A stretch of 64,000 nucleotides of DNA from Undibacterium sp. (GTDB lineage: Bacteria; Pseudomonadota; Gammaproteobacteria; Burkholderiales; Burkholderiaceae_D), in assembly GCF_030651495.1 (NCBI RefSeq), contig NZ_JAUSFI010000066.1, positions 1 to 64,000 of the forward strand, given 5' to 3'. The notes beneath the pieces are model-generated. The model saw nothing but the letters and a program-made list of their open reading frames with translations, did no database searches and was not told the DNA's origin. Shown piece after piece: positions 36,835 to 45,571 of this stretch. Position numbers and translations under genes: made by a program. Positions within the stretch are counted from its first letter, which is position 1. The number at the start of each line of letters is the position of its first letter.

Positions 36835-37216
36835 GAGGAAATCCTTTTTGTAACTGTGACACTATCCATTCAGCTTCTGCCTCAGTTAAGAAGCGCTGCC
36901 AGGGCGGCATCGCGGTTCCGTTACGGCCATACAAGATGGTGGCTTTCAAACTATCGGCGGGCGTATCCTTGAGGGTGGCTGGCAATAAGGCGGGACCTAA
37001 GCCCCCCTTCAATGTCAAGCCATGACAAGAACCGCAATCTTGCCGAACTAAGCTGATCAACTCTGAGCGGCGAGTCGCCGCTGGCGATTCGGCCGGCAAC
37101 TCGGCTGCGGCTGATAGGTTCCATAGAAACAAGGCCATCAGCGGCGCCTTGTATCCCCTCTTGCATTTGAACTTATATCGGATCTTATATCTGATTTCGC
37201 CTATCAATTTAACCAC
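36824..37216 (-). CDS. nirC: Cytochrome c55X NirC
   Basis: 130 residues from a GTG start at 37216, with GGAG 5 bases upstream. The N-terminus is unusually long and basic (MVKLIGEIRYKIRYKFKCKRG), encoded in part by a 12-base direct repeat, before a short hydrophobic signal region (about 24-38). The heme site is CGSCH (Cys61, Cys64, His65) followed by GLTLKGGLGPALLP, and the axial Met is probably in GTAMPPW. NirC can donate electrons to cytochrome cd1 and assists heme d1 steps. It is the first gene of the minus-strand nir operon, behind an FNR-type box. Confidence 0.88.
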   Translation of the reverse strand: MVKLIGEIRYKIRYKFKCKRGYKAPLMALFLWNLSAAAELPAESPAATRRSELISLVRQDCGSCHGLTLKGGLGPALLPATLKDTPADSLKATILYGRNGTAMPPWQRFLTEAEAEWIVSQLQKGFPLEK

Positions 37217-37338
37217 ACGCTCTCCGCATAAGATGAATCACTACACCGATGATTACACTGACATTTTCACAACAGAAAGCGACTGACGTCATCTATTTTC
37301 GATTCTCACCAGATTACCCCACACGAAATTCTTGTTCA

Positions 37339-37352
37339 TTGATAAGTATCAA
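37339..37352. promoter_or_regulatory. Perfect FNR/Anr/Dnr box between nirC and nirE
   Basis: TTGATAAGTATCAA is an exact TTGAT-N4-ATCAA palindrome. For nirE, a -10-like GATAAAAT at 37372-37379 puts the centre of the box near -41.5 of a start near 37387, the class II activator position. For nirC, a weaker TAATCT at 37316-37311 on the minus strand has the same spacing. Low-oxygen or NO control of both arms is inferred. Confidence 0.85.
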
Positions 37353-37414
37353 GATTTTTCGCTGTATGCCGCGATAAAATCAATTCATTCTGAACAGCTA
37401 GCAGAGAACACACC

Positions 37415-38239
37415 ATGAGCAAGCCAGCGGCAATCGGGCCTAAAGAGAGTTTCAACAAAAATCACAACGGCAAGGTGTACTTGGTCGGTGCTGGCCCAGG
37501 CGATCCGGAGTTACTCACCGTGCGCGCCGCCAAATTAATCGCGCTGGCAGATGCCGTGGTATACGACCATTTGGTCAGCGCCGGCATACTCGACCTTGTG
37601 CGCTGCGATGCTGAACTGATCTACGTCGGAAAGCAAGAAAGTTTGCATACCCTGCCACAAGAGGATATTAACAGCCTGCTGGTGCGACTGGCACAACAAG
37701 GAAAAAACGTGGTGCGCCTGAAGGGTGGCGACCCTTTCATTTTTGGCCGTGGCGGCGAAGAAGCCGAAGTCCTGGTCGCCGCAGGGATACACTTTGAAAT
37801 CGTGCCTGGCATTACCAGCGCCAGCGGTGCCTCTGCCTACGCCGGAATACCGCTCACCCATAGGGATTACGCGCAAACCTGTGTCATCACAACGGGTCAT
37901 TTAAAAGACGGCAGCTTACATCTGGCATGGGAAAACTTAGTACAGCCACGCCAGACCGTAGTCATTTACATGGGCTTGGGTGCACTGCCTGAAATCAGCC
38001 GCCAACTCATCGCCCACGGACAAAGCGCAAGCATGCCGGTAGCGGTGATAGAAAACGGCACGACCAGTCATCAAAGGGTGCTGGTCGGCACACTGGCCAA
38101 CATCGCCAGCATGGTCAGCGCGCAAGGATTTAAATCACCCTGTTTAATTATCGTCGGCGAGGTAGTCACGCTGCGTGAAAAATTGCACTGGTTTGAGAAT
38201 GAGAAAATGCTTGAACAAAGTAAGCTTGCATTTGCTTAG
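37415..38239 (+). CDS. nirE: Uroporphyrinogen-III C-methyltransferase NirE
   Basis: 274 residues of the SUMT family, making precorrin-2 from uroporphyrinogen III with SAM. Motifs are [18 protein letters not shown] (SAM site), [18 protein letters not shown] and [21 protein letters not shown]. It has no fused CysG dehydrogenase part, as expected for NirE or CobA. Its divergent position next to nirC with a shared FNR-type box indicates that it feeds siroheme into the heme d1 branch. Palindromic repeat copy 5 lies just downstream. Confidence 0.93.
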   Translation: MSKPAAIGPKESFNKNHNGKVYLVGAGPGDPELLTVRAAKLIALADAVVYDHLVSAGILDLVRCDAELIYVGKQESLHTLPQEDINSLLVRLAQQGKNVVRLKGGDPFIFGRGGEEAEVLVAAGIHFEIVPGITSASGASAYAGIPLTHRDYAQTCVITTGHLKDGSLHLAWENLVQPRQTVVIYMGLGALPEISRQLIAHGQSASMPVAVIENGTTSHQRVLVGTLANIASMVSAQGFKSPCLIIVGEVVTLREKLHWFENEKMLEQSKLAFA

Positions 38240-38286
38240 CCACATACAAGCTTGACCTCGATTTAACGATAAGAAAACTGAAATAA

Positions 38287-38372
38287 TGGCAGGCTCAAGG
38301 CGCATATTCCATGCGCCTTTCCAGCCACCCCGGCCTGCAACCCGCATGGGGATTGCGCGGTGGGCCTGCTCA
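38287..38372 (+). repeat. Dispersed palindromic repeat, copy 5
   Basis: The left arm is GGCGCATATTCCATGCGCC and the right arm CCCGCATGGGGATTGCGC, with outer arms GGCAGGC and GGGCCTGC. The apex is TCCAGCC-ACCCC-GGCCTGCA. AT-rich TTTTTGAATTTTAAAA follows on the right. It lies between nirE and the P-type ATPase start. Confidence 0.85.
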
Positions 38373-38402
38373 TTTTTGAATTTTAAAAATTAACATGACG
38401 CC

Positions 38403-41006
38403 ATGAGTCCCGATAGCGCGACAGGATTGAGCCAGCAAGCCGCCGCGGAACGCTTGCGCAGTGATGGCTACAACGAATTGCCATCATCCAAACCACGGCA
38501 CGTCTGGGCCATCGCCTGGAGCGTACTCACTGAGCCGATGTTACTGCTGCTGATCGCTTGCGGCGCTATTTATCTGCTGCTGGGCGACATACATGAGGCA
38601 CTGGTTTTACTCGGCTTTGTGTTCGTCATCATCGCGATTACGTTTTTCCAGGAACACAAAACCGAGCGCGCCTTAGAAGCCCTGCGTGACCTATCCAGCC
38701 CACGTGCGCTAGTCATCAGGGAGGGTGTGCAGCAACGCATCGCCGGACGCGAAGTGGTGCGCGGCGACCTGATCATGCTCTCCGAAGGCGACCGCATTCC
38801 GGCCGATGCCATTCTCTTGTCTTGCCTAAATATGACCGTGGATGAATCCTTGCTGACCGGCGAATCGGTGCCCGTCAGTAAGGCGATCGTTCAGCCGGCA
38901 CCGCTCGTCATGGGGCAAGCCGGGGGAGATGATTTGCCCTTTGTCTTTTCCGGTTCACTCGTGGTACAGGGCAAAGGCGTCGCGCAAGTCGTCGCTATCG
39001 GCATGCACAGCGCCATCGGGCAAATTGGTAAAGCGCTGTTTTCTGTCCTGGAGGAGCCCACCCGCGTCCAGCGCGAAACCACTCGGGTGGTACGCTATGT
39101 CGCGGTGATCAGTATCGCATTCGCCGCCTTTCTGGCGCTCTGGTATGGCATCACTCGTGGTGACTGGCTCAATGGCTTACTAGTCGGCATCACTTTTGCA
39201 ATGGCGCTGATACCGGAAGAATTGCCGGTGGTGCTAACCTTGTTTCTGGGTATCGGCGCATGGCGCATCGCCAAGCAACAGGTGTTAACCAGACGCATCC
39301 CGGCGATAGAAACCCTGGGTGCCGCGACGGTCTTGTGTGTCGATAAAACGGGCACCTTGACGCAAAATAAAATGGCAGTTGCGCAACTTTTTTCTGCCGG
39401 AAAACTCGCCGACTGCAATGATGCGAGCCCAGGCTTGCCGGAAGAATTTCATGAGGTATTGGAGTACGCCATACTCGCCAGCCACCGTGAACCATTTGAT
39501 CCGATGGAAATAGCGATTCAGGCGGCCGGACTGGCCAAGCTAGGCAAGACCGAACATTTGCATGACAGCTGGGGGTTGGTGGATGAATATCCGCTCTCCA
39601 AAGAATTGCTCGCCATGTCGCGCGTATGGCAATCCGCTGACCACACACACTATGTCATCGCCACCAAAGGTGCGCCAGAAGCCATCGCCGATTTATGCCA
39701 TCTGAAACCAGAGCAAATCAGCGACCTCACTGCGCAAGTCAATCTCATGGCAGGAATGGGGTTGAGAGTGCTGGGTGTTGCCAAGGCCATTTTTACACCG
39801 GTCAACCTGTCAGTACACAATTTATCAGCAGATTTAGCGCCAAACTTATTACTCAATTCGCCCGAAGGCTTACCCCAAATTCAGCATGACTTTGATTTTG
39901 AATTACTCGGGCTGATTGCCCTGGCCGATCCGCTCCGTCCCACCGTCCCGGCCGCCATCAAAGAATGCCAAAGCGCCGGGATTCGCGTCATCATGATCAC
40001 CGGAGATTATCCGGCTACCGCCCACAGCATTGCCCGGCAATGTGGCTTATCCTCCCCCGGCGGCATCATGACTGGCGCAGACCTGACGGCATTGAGCGAT
40101 CAGCAATTACAGCAACGACTAAGCAACGTAAATATTTTTTGCCGCGTGCTTCCCGAGCAAAAACTGCGCCTCGTCAATGTACTCAAGAGTAATAAGGAAA
40201 TCGTCGCCATGACTGGCGACGGTGTCAACGATGCCCCCGCCCTGAAATCAGCAAACATAGGGATAGCGATGGGTAAACGCGGCAGCGATGTGGCACGCGA
40301 ATCGGCCGCGCTGGTGTTGCTGGACGACGATTTTTCTTCGATCGTGGCGGCGGTAAAATTGGGCCGGAGGATTTTTGACAATCTGGGAAAAACCGTGTCA
40401 TTTATCGTTGCCGTGCATATACCCGTCATGGGCATGTCGGTTGTTCCCGTCATGATGGGATGGCCTATCATTTTGATGCCGGTACATATCCTGGTACTGC
40501 AACTGATTATCGACCCGACTTGCTCGCTCGTGTTTGAAGCGGAACCTGAAGAGCCTGACGTGATGCAACGCGGCCCGCGTCCTACCGACGCCAGTATTTT
40601 TGACCGTCGTACGCTACTCAGAGGCGCATCGCAGGGCGTCGCATTACTGGCAACCGTACTCGCCATTTTCTCTATCGCACTGCAACGAGGGGTCGCTACC
40701 GAACAAGCCAGAGCGCTGGCATTTACCGCGATGGTGGTAGGGAATATCGGCTTAATTTTCATTAACCGCTCGCTGTCACGCAATCTATTTAAGAGCATCT
40801 CCTTGCCTAATCCCGCCTTGTGGTGGGTCGTTGGTAGCGCGCTACTGATATTGGCGGCGAGCTTGTTTATGCCATCGATCAGTCGTTTATTTTATTTCGG
40901 CCATCCCAACCCCATCCATATCGCCATCAGCGCCGCCGCCACCTTGCTCTGTATTGTGCTGATCGCCGTTGTGAAGTCGCGCGGGCATTTGCAATTTTCT
41001 TCCTAG
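38403..41006 (+). CDS. Cation-translocating P-type ATPase (P2-like, HAD-IC)
   Basis: 867-residue inner-membrane pump. The actuator motif TGES is at 152-155, the transmembrane M4 motif PEELP at about 271-275, the phosphorylation site DKTGTLT at Asp314, and the hinge MTGDGVNDAPALK near 603-615. Ten hydrophobic helices are expected, six of them in the last 250 residues. The N-terminal cation-ATPase domain is short. It lacks heavy-metal CxxC domains and CPC, so it is not a Cu/Cd pump; Ca2+, Mg2+ or Mn2+ are open possibilities. The start has little ribosome binding site. It follows nirE in the same direction but after a repeat, so co-transcription is doubtful. Confidence 0.9.
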   Translation: MSPDSATGLSQQAAAERLRSDGYNELPSSKPRHVWAIAWSVLTEPMLLLLIACGAIYLLLGDIHEALVLLGFVFVIIAITFFQEHKTERALEALRDLSSPRALVIREGVQQRIAGREVVRGDLIMLSEGDRIPADAILLSCLNMTVDESLLTGESVPVSKAIVQPAPLVMGQAGGDDLPFVFSGSLVVQGKGVAQVVAIGMHSAIGQIGKALFSVLEEPTRVQRETTRVVRYVAVISIAFAAFLALWYGITRGDWLNGLLVGITFAMALIPEELPVVLTLFLGIGAWRIAKQQVLTRRIPAIETLGAATVLCVDKTGTLTQNKMAVAQLFSAGKLADCNDASPGLPEEFHEVLEYAILASHREPFDPMEIAIQAAGLAKLGKTEHLHDSWGLVDEYPLSKELLAMSRVWQSADHTHYVIATKGAPEAIADLCHLKPEQISDLTAQVNLMAGMGLRVLGVAKAIFTPVNLSVHNLSADLAPNLLLNSPEGLPQIQHDFDFELLGLIALADPLRPTVPAAIKECQSAGIRVIMITGDYPATAHSIARQCGLSSPGGIMTGADLTALSDQQLQQRLSNVNIFCRVLPEQKLRLVNVLKSNKEIVAMTGDGVNDAPALKSANIGIAMGKRGSDVARESAALVLLDDDFSSIVAAVKLGRRIFDNLGKTVSFIVAVHIPVMGMSVVPVMMGWPIILMPVHILVLQLIIDPTCSLVFEAEPEEPDVMQRGPRPTDASIFDRRTLLRGASQGVALLATVLAIFSIALQRGVATEQARALAFTAMVVGNIGLIFINRSLSRNLFKSISLPNPALWWVVGSALLILAASLFMPSISRLFYFGHPNPIHIAISAAATLLCIVLIAVVKSRGHLQFSS

Positions 41007-41078
41007 ATGGACTGGTGACATCTTCCGCGATTGCCAAATCAAATTTATTCGGCTCATACCTTTGATTCAGCAAAAAAA

Positions 41079-41723
41079 TCAGCCTTTTTTTATTTCCTCG
41101 ACATGACTCGCTGTGGTTTTTTTAAGGAGTTTTGCTTGCTCCCGACGGAGTCGCGCCATCCGGTGACGGATTTCATCTGAATCCATCCAAAGCTCAGTAC
41201 CCTTCAGAATCGCCTTGATTTCACTGGCAGATAAAAAAGGCTGACAAATGCGTGTCATGAACTTCTCAAACCAGGTACTCAGTGCCAAGCCTTGCGCTTG
41301 TTGCTCATTGCCTTTACCGGCAAACACGCCGGAATAGATATGAAACAACAACTGGCAATTATCATGGACGACCAGTTCATCACCGGCCAAAAAAATGAAC
41401 GCCCCCATCGAATAGGCGCGCGCTTCCAGCACCGTGACCACATGGGCATTTGAGGCCAGCATATTATTAATAATCTGAAGGCCGGTATCGAAATCGCCAC
41501 CGGCAGAGTTCAGATGCAGGTAGATAAGATCTGTCTCGCTGGCAGTGCGCAACGTATAAAAAAGCTCAGTGTAGTAGTGTGACTGCTCAATATTGCCAGA
41601 GATATAGTAAGAAATTTGGCGAATCTCGGTGCGCCGCTCATAGCGCGTCAAGCCTTGAAATAGCTCGATATAGGGCTCGGTCGGCGCCACATCATCATCG
41701 GCATTCGCAATTTTGATCGACAT
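41079..41723 (-). CDS. ClpP-like serine protease paralogue
   Basis: 214 residues with the ClpP/crotonase fold. LHLNSAGGDFDTGLQIINNM matches the ClpP segment before the active site. ARAYSMGAFIFLAG holds the likely nucleophile Ser105, and LLFHIYSG the catalytic His128. The third residue (Asp of ClpP) is not clear in the region LKGTELWMDSDEI. The C-terminus is a charged helix rather than the usual ClpP end, and no Clp ATPase is nearby. It could be a stand-alone or phage-like ClpP homologue. AGGAG precedes the ATG. It is convergent with the P-type ATPase. Confidence 0.78.
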   Translation of the reverse strand: MSIKIANADDDVAPTEPYIELFQGLTRYERRTEIRQISYYISGNIEQSHYYTELFYTLRTASETDLIYLHLNSAGGDFDTGLQIINNMLASNAHVVTVLEARAYSMGAFIFLAGDELVVHDNCQLLFHIYSGVFAGKGNEQQAQGLALSTWFEKFMTRICQPFLSASEIKAILKGTELWMDSDEIRHRMARLRREQAKLLKKTTASHVEEIKKG

Positions 41724-42099
41724 CCTATTCTCCTATCTACAGTCGGTTATTTCAATTCAGGCACACGGCCAGCGAAATACGGATGCAATTCAATATTTTT
41801 TTCTTCTGAGATCAAGTATTATCTAATACTGTCATTTTTACAAGCAATGATCATAAACACCATTTTATCGATTCACGCTAAACAAGCAGCGCGGTTCTGC
41901 GACAACAAGATTAGGTTGCGCTAATCCGAGAGACGAGCAAATGTGCGCTAACGTACGGACGGGTTCTATTTACAGGTAGAAAGTAACAAAACGACATCAA
42001 AAGAATGCAAGATTGCCGCGCTAGCGACCCAAGACAATCGAGCTTACTCAAGGTACTCGTGTTCACATGATGCTTCATCTGACCACCCAAGGAAAATCT
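41724..42099. other. Intergenic region with a short inverted repeat
   Basis: About 375 bp between divergent genes. AGTATTA and TAATACT form a 16-base inverted repeat at 41815-41830, about 92 bp upstream of the ClpP-like start, a possible operator. Nothing else was recognised. Confidence 0.4.
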
Positions 42100-43068
42100 A
42101 TGAAAACCGACATATCTGCTGTAAACGCCATTGCCCAAAGCCGTCATCTGCTGAGGAGCAAGTCATGTGAGGCGACGACCTTAACCTTACTCGACCCAAC
42201 GACGATCGCAAGCAACTTAAGATATCCGCTGGCAGCACTAGGCGTTGCGTTGATAGGACTGTTAAGCGCTTGCGGTGGTGGCAGTAGCACCGGAGCCAGC
42301 ACGCAACCCGTGGTGGTGGCGGCACCGCCGGTTGCCACTTTTAGCGAAAAAGGAAGCGTCGTTGACAGTACGTCAGCGGGTGTTGCCAACGCATTGATTG
42401 TCGCTTCGATAGGATCGCAAAACTACAGCACGACCTCAAAAAGTGACGGATCTTTTGAGCTTCTACTTCCGAAAGACGCACCTTATCCAAAATTTTTCGA
42501 AGCGACTGTGACCAAAGAGGGCAATCTACCCGGAGCGATTTTTTTCAGTTATGTCGAAAGCCAAATTACGATGATCAGCTCGAGTAATGTTGTTAGCGCG
42601 GTCAAAACAAGTGCAGATGTGATCTTGCCAAATCTGACCAACATTTTCCACATCGGTGACGGCGCTTTTAGCGGAACGGCAAACAGCCAGCTGCAAGTAG
42701 CGTTGACGGGGACTTCGCATGAAAGCCAGTTTGATCTGAATGCGGATCAGCTAAGCAAATATACGGCACTGCGCATCTCCTATTATGGCCGTGGCATCCA
42801 GACCGGAACGGACTTGAATTGCAAGGATTATGTGGCACTTATCGATCTCGATGTAAATGGTGCGGTCACCTCTAGTAGTCATAGTGTCCATGTCGTACCG
42901 CCGGCATCGCCAACTGACGGAAGTTTTTCAAAATCCTATGTTGATTTTCCGCTTACCGGATTCGCGGCCGGGAAATTTAAAGTGGGCTTTTTTTCCGGGT
43001 CTTGCGATGGTGATGCAAGTGATCTTGACGACCTTGAGGTTGTCGCAAGCGCAGGATTATTGATGTGA
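42100..43068 (+). CDS. Putative exported lipoprotein
   Basis: 322 residues from the ATG at 42100, with AAGGA 6 bases upstream. The hydrophobic segment and lipobox (GLLSACGGGS) begin only at about residue 44, so the n-region is unusually long. A Ser/Thr/Pro/Val linker follows, then a carboxypeptidase-regulatory-like beta domain (VANALIVAS ... SDGSFELLLPKDAPYP). The C-terminal half is unrecognised. The GGGSS after the lipid Cys is common in betaproteobacterial surface lipoproteins. Function is unknown. It ends just before the transposase remnant. Confidence 0.72.
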   Translation: MKTDISAVNAIAQSRHLLRSKSCEATTLTLLDPTTIASNLRYPLAALGVALIGLLSACGGGSSTGASTQPVVVAAPPVATFSEKGSVVDSTSAGVANALIVASIGSQNYSTTSKSDGSFELLLPKDAPYPKFFEATVTKEGNLPGAIFFSYVESQITMISSSNVVSAVKTSADVILPNLTNIFHIGDGAFSGTANSQLQVALTGTSHESQFDLNADQLSKYTALRISYYGRGIQTGTDLNCKDYVALIDLDVNGAVTSSSHSVHVVPPASPTDGSFSKSYVDFPLTGFAAGKFKVGFFSGSCDGDASDLDDLEVVASAGLLM

Positions 43069-43086
43069 TCATGTTTTAACCGTGAT

Positions 43087-43976
43087 TTAACAATGCACTT
43101 TTAAAGACCTTAAATGCCAGTATAGGTCAGTATAGATACCGCTACCTTTAAGGTAGTTAAATTTGGCGAATGAAGTAGAGGCAGGCGGCAAAAAGTCCTG
43201 CCCTATTTTTTTATCCGGCTTCTTGATAGTTTCAGTCGTCAGCTTTGCTGGTCTTCCTGGTCTGGTTGGTGTTCGCCGCGCACCACTGGCCGCACTCATG
43301 GCTTCTTTAAATTGCTCACTTCCTAGCGCTTGCGCTTGCTGCAAGACGAGCCGTAAATCATCAATTGCCATCTGCTCGAATACAGTCCTAAATAAATCCC
43401 GGTGAACGGCTTGCCGTACTTCTGGCTCTGTTCCTAATGCCAGATACTGCGGGTGCGGATGCCATCTCGTATCGCTCTGTCCTAAAGCGTGATGCCGGTA
43501 ACTGGACCATCTGTATTGCGCCGGATCATCCACCATATTGGCTCTGACAGGAGTGAGTTTGATGTAACGCTGGCACAGTAAAAATAGCCTTCTGTCTGCA
43601 CCAGGCTTGATTTAAAACGTCCGTCCCATCAGGTGCCGCTGCGTTTATAAAATCGATTTACATAGTGCGCGTAACGCCGCCCCACCGATTGCATGAGTTT
43701 GGCGGAGCCATCCGGTGTTTGAGGTGTTACCAGTCGATGAACATGATTTATCATCAAGACATAAGCATGTACCTGACAACACCAATCGGCAGCCGCCTTA
43801 AATAAGCAATGTGGACAACACTGACAATCTTCACCGGCAAAAAAGCAGGGCTCTCGATTGACGCCTCTTTGCACAAGATGCTGTGGAATACCCGCTAAGC
43901 AAATGCGTGGACGATGCCGGGATAGCTTAGGCTTGCGTTGGAAAATAATGTGATGCTGACCCGCTTTGGTTGCCAA
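43087..43976 (-). pseudogene. REP-associated tyrosine transposase (RAYT, Y1_Tnp), broken
   Basis: Conceptual reading from 43976 gives a Y1 transposase: PQHLVQRGVNREPCFFAGED, then HAYVLMINHVHRLVTPQTPDG (HUH motif HVH), then SVGRRYAHYVNRFYKRSGT with the catalytic Tyr. A TGA at 43631-43629 replaces the Leu codon of RSGTLW. The same frame goes on as WDGRFKSSLVQTEGYF, then shifts at an A-run near 43580-43584. Reading resumes in another frame as RYIKLTPVRANMVDDPAQYRWSSYRHHALG to the end. One nonsense change plus one frameshift make it inactive. RAYTs move REP palindromes; no copy of the window's repeat touches this gene. Confidence 0.85.
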
Positions 43977-44007
43977 CTACAGCATTCATTTTAGAATTTC
44001 CTAAAAA

Positions 44008-44514
44008 TTAAAATTGGGGTTGGCCTGGATAAATCGTGATGACCTTACGATGTCCGTAACTTGCAGGGCCATTTTTTGCTTCATTTTCTTTACGTCGCTC
44101 AGGTGTAATAAGATAGATAAATAACTGGGTATTTCTAACGATAAAATGGATTTTATGATCTCGGATATTTGCCGGTAGCCTATGCCTTAGATCTACTGTG
44201 TCCTGATATTCCACACCGGTCGCCTTGACGCGCCATTTCACAAACAGACTTCCACCTCTTGGCATAGCTCCGGTAATGCCACCTCCTTGTTTCACGGTTC
44301 CGTTTTCTTTTTGCCAATCTGGTGCACGGGTCATGGCATATTCATTACCGTAGGCATAGTCCAAAATCTCAATATCTGGGCTATCCCTAATGGCATCATA
44401 ACTAAACCCATGGCTCACATATTCTGGCCCACTGGCGCATGCTGTCATCAGCGCTATCATCATTGCTAAGATCACAGATTCTAGTGTTTTCTTGCTTAAG
44501 TAAAGGTATGTCAT
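44008..44514 (-). CDS. Putative lipoprotein
   Basis: 168 residues with a signal peptide and lipobox ALMTACAS (Cys near 26). The mature part contains VKWRVKATGVEYQDTVDLRHRLP and HFIVRNTQLFIYLITPE, a beta-rich domain of a type seen in small betaproteobacterial lipoproteins, but I do not recognise the family. It lies in tandem with another lipoprotein gene upstream, 155 bp away, on the same strand. Confidence 0.72.
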   Translation of the reverse strand: MTYLYLSKKTLESVILAMMIALMTACASGPEYVSHGFSYDAIRDSPDIEILDYAYGNEYAMTRAPDWQKENGTVKQGGGITGAMPRGGSLFVKWRVKATGVEYQDTVDLRHRLPANIRDHKIHFIVRNTQLFIYLITPERRKENEAKNGPASYGHRKVITIYPGQPQF

Positions 44515-44669
44515 TTTTGCCCCAATTTTTATTAAAAAATTTACTGTGGTGTTGTATTAGCAATGTTAGCAATCGCTGCGAACACCATGAGCTACCGGCA
44601 ATCAAGAGCGATGCACGCAGCGTATTAAACTCATAGCTCTCTCCAGCTTAGTGTTTTTTGTAGTCAGGC

Positions 44670-45158
44670 TTATTTCCGCAGGACCCGAGGGCCGAGTTTT
44701 GCTTTCACCTCTTTCGCCGTATACACCACGTCTTTTTGAAAAATCCCGACTTCCATCAGGCTAGTCTTAGGCATTTTTGCGGACTGAGTTTGTGCTTGCG
44801 CCAGTTCTTCCGGGCTACGATTAAGTAAAAATATTTTAGCGCTGGCAGAAGAGCTGTAAGCGACACTCCCTGCAGAAGAAAACCCGCTCATATCGACGAG
44901 TTTAAATGCTTCATATCCACGCTCTAGTGCGATCTCGGCACTGCGGTACATAACATACGAAGAGAGACCGTTGGATGACGCACTGCCACTCAGATAGTCC
45001 ACTTGTACCGTATTCCGATCCAGGTCTTTACTCGAATAGCCACTAGCCCCCCAAGTTGGTGCGGCCCGATAAGACACCGCGCAGGCACTGAGTAAGCTGA
45101 CCGCTACCAGTAAGCTTACTAGCTGCACTCGTTTTGTAAGTGCTATTTTCTTTATCAT
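44670..45158 (-). CDS. CC0125/CC1285-like lipoprotein
   Basis: 162 residues. The signal peptide ends in LLSACAVSY (lipid Cys near 26). The mature part has NTVQVDYLSGSASS, then YRSAEIALERGYEAFKLVD, the pattern of small lipoproteins with a 'rAAEla...Gy..F.v' core called the CC0125/CC1285 family. The role is unknown. AGGACC stands before the ATG. Upstream lies repeat copy 6. Confidence 0.7.
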   Translation of the reverse strand: MIKKIALTKRVQLVSLLVAVSLLSACAVSYRAAPTWGASGYSSKDLDRNTVQVDYLSGSASSNGLSSYVMYRSAEIALERGYEAFKLVDMSGFSSAGSVAYSSSASAKIFLLNRSPEELAQAQTQSAKMPKTSLMEVGIFQKDVVYTAKEVKAKLGPRVLRK

Positions 45159-45303
45159 ATTGATGGTCCTAGTGTGGTTTTGATTAAAAAAGTTCTCATT
45201 ATGCTGATCTGCTTAAATTGATGTAACTTAAAACTATCTGCGCTTGAACCTCTTACTTGTGCCGACTACTGATGGTCGCGATTCCGTTTATGTCCTCAAT
45301 AGT

Positions 45304-45388
45304 GACCTAGCCCGGCGCGCATATTCCATGCGATTCTCCAGCCTATCTGGCCTGCAAGGCGCATGGGATATGCGCGCTGGGCTAGGTG
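45304..45388 (+). repeat. Dispersed palindromic repeat, copy 6 (best paired)
   Basis: Arms of about 27 bases, from CCTAGCCC outward to CCATGCG inward, pair with only two exceptions. One of these would be a G-U pair if transcribed on the plus strand. The apex is TCCAGCC-TATC-TGGCCTGCA. A T-run (TTTTTTT) starts three bases past the right arm, so it could also act as a terminator. The rest of the 413-bp gap around it shows no gene. Confidence 0.88.
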
Positions 45389-45571
45389 TTTTTTTATTTT
45401 CATCCAGCACCGAACGTTGACCCTGATTGATTTCTGCCACCACTTGCGATAGAAAAAATCATCGTTTTATTGCGCCCCATTGCGGCTAGCCACAATAGCG
45501 ACACTCAGGCCTATGACATAATCCACGCTAGCACTTTCGCCCCACATCCTACGTCCTCAACATACACGCAC

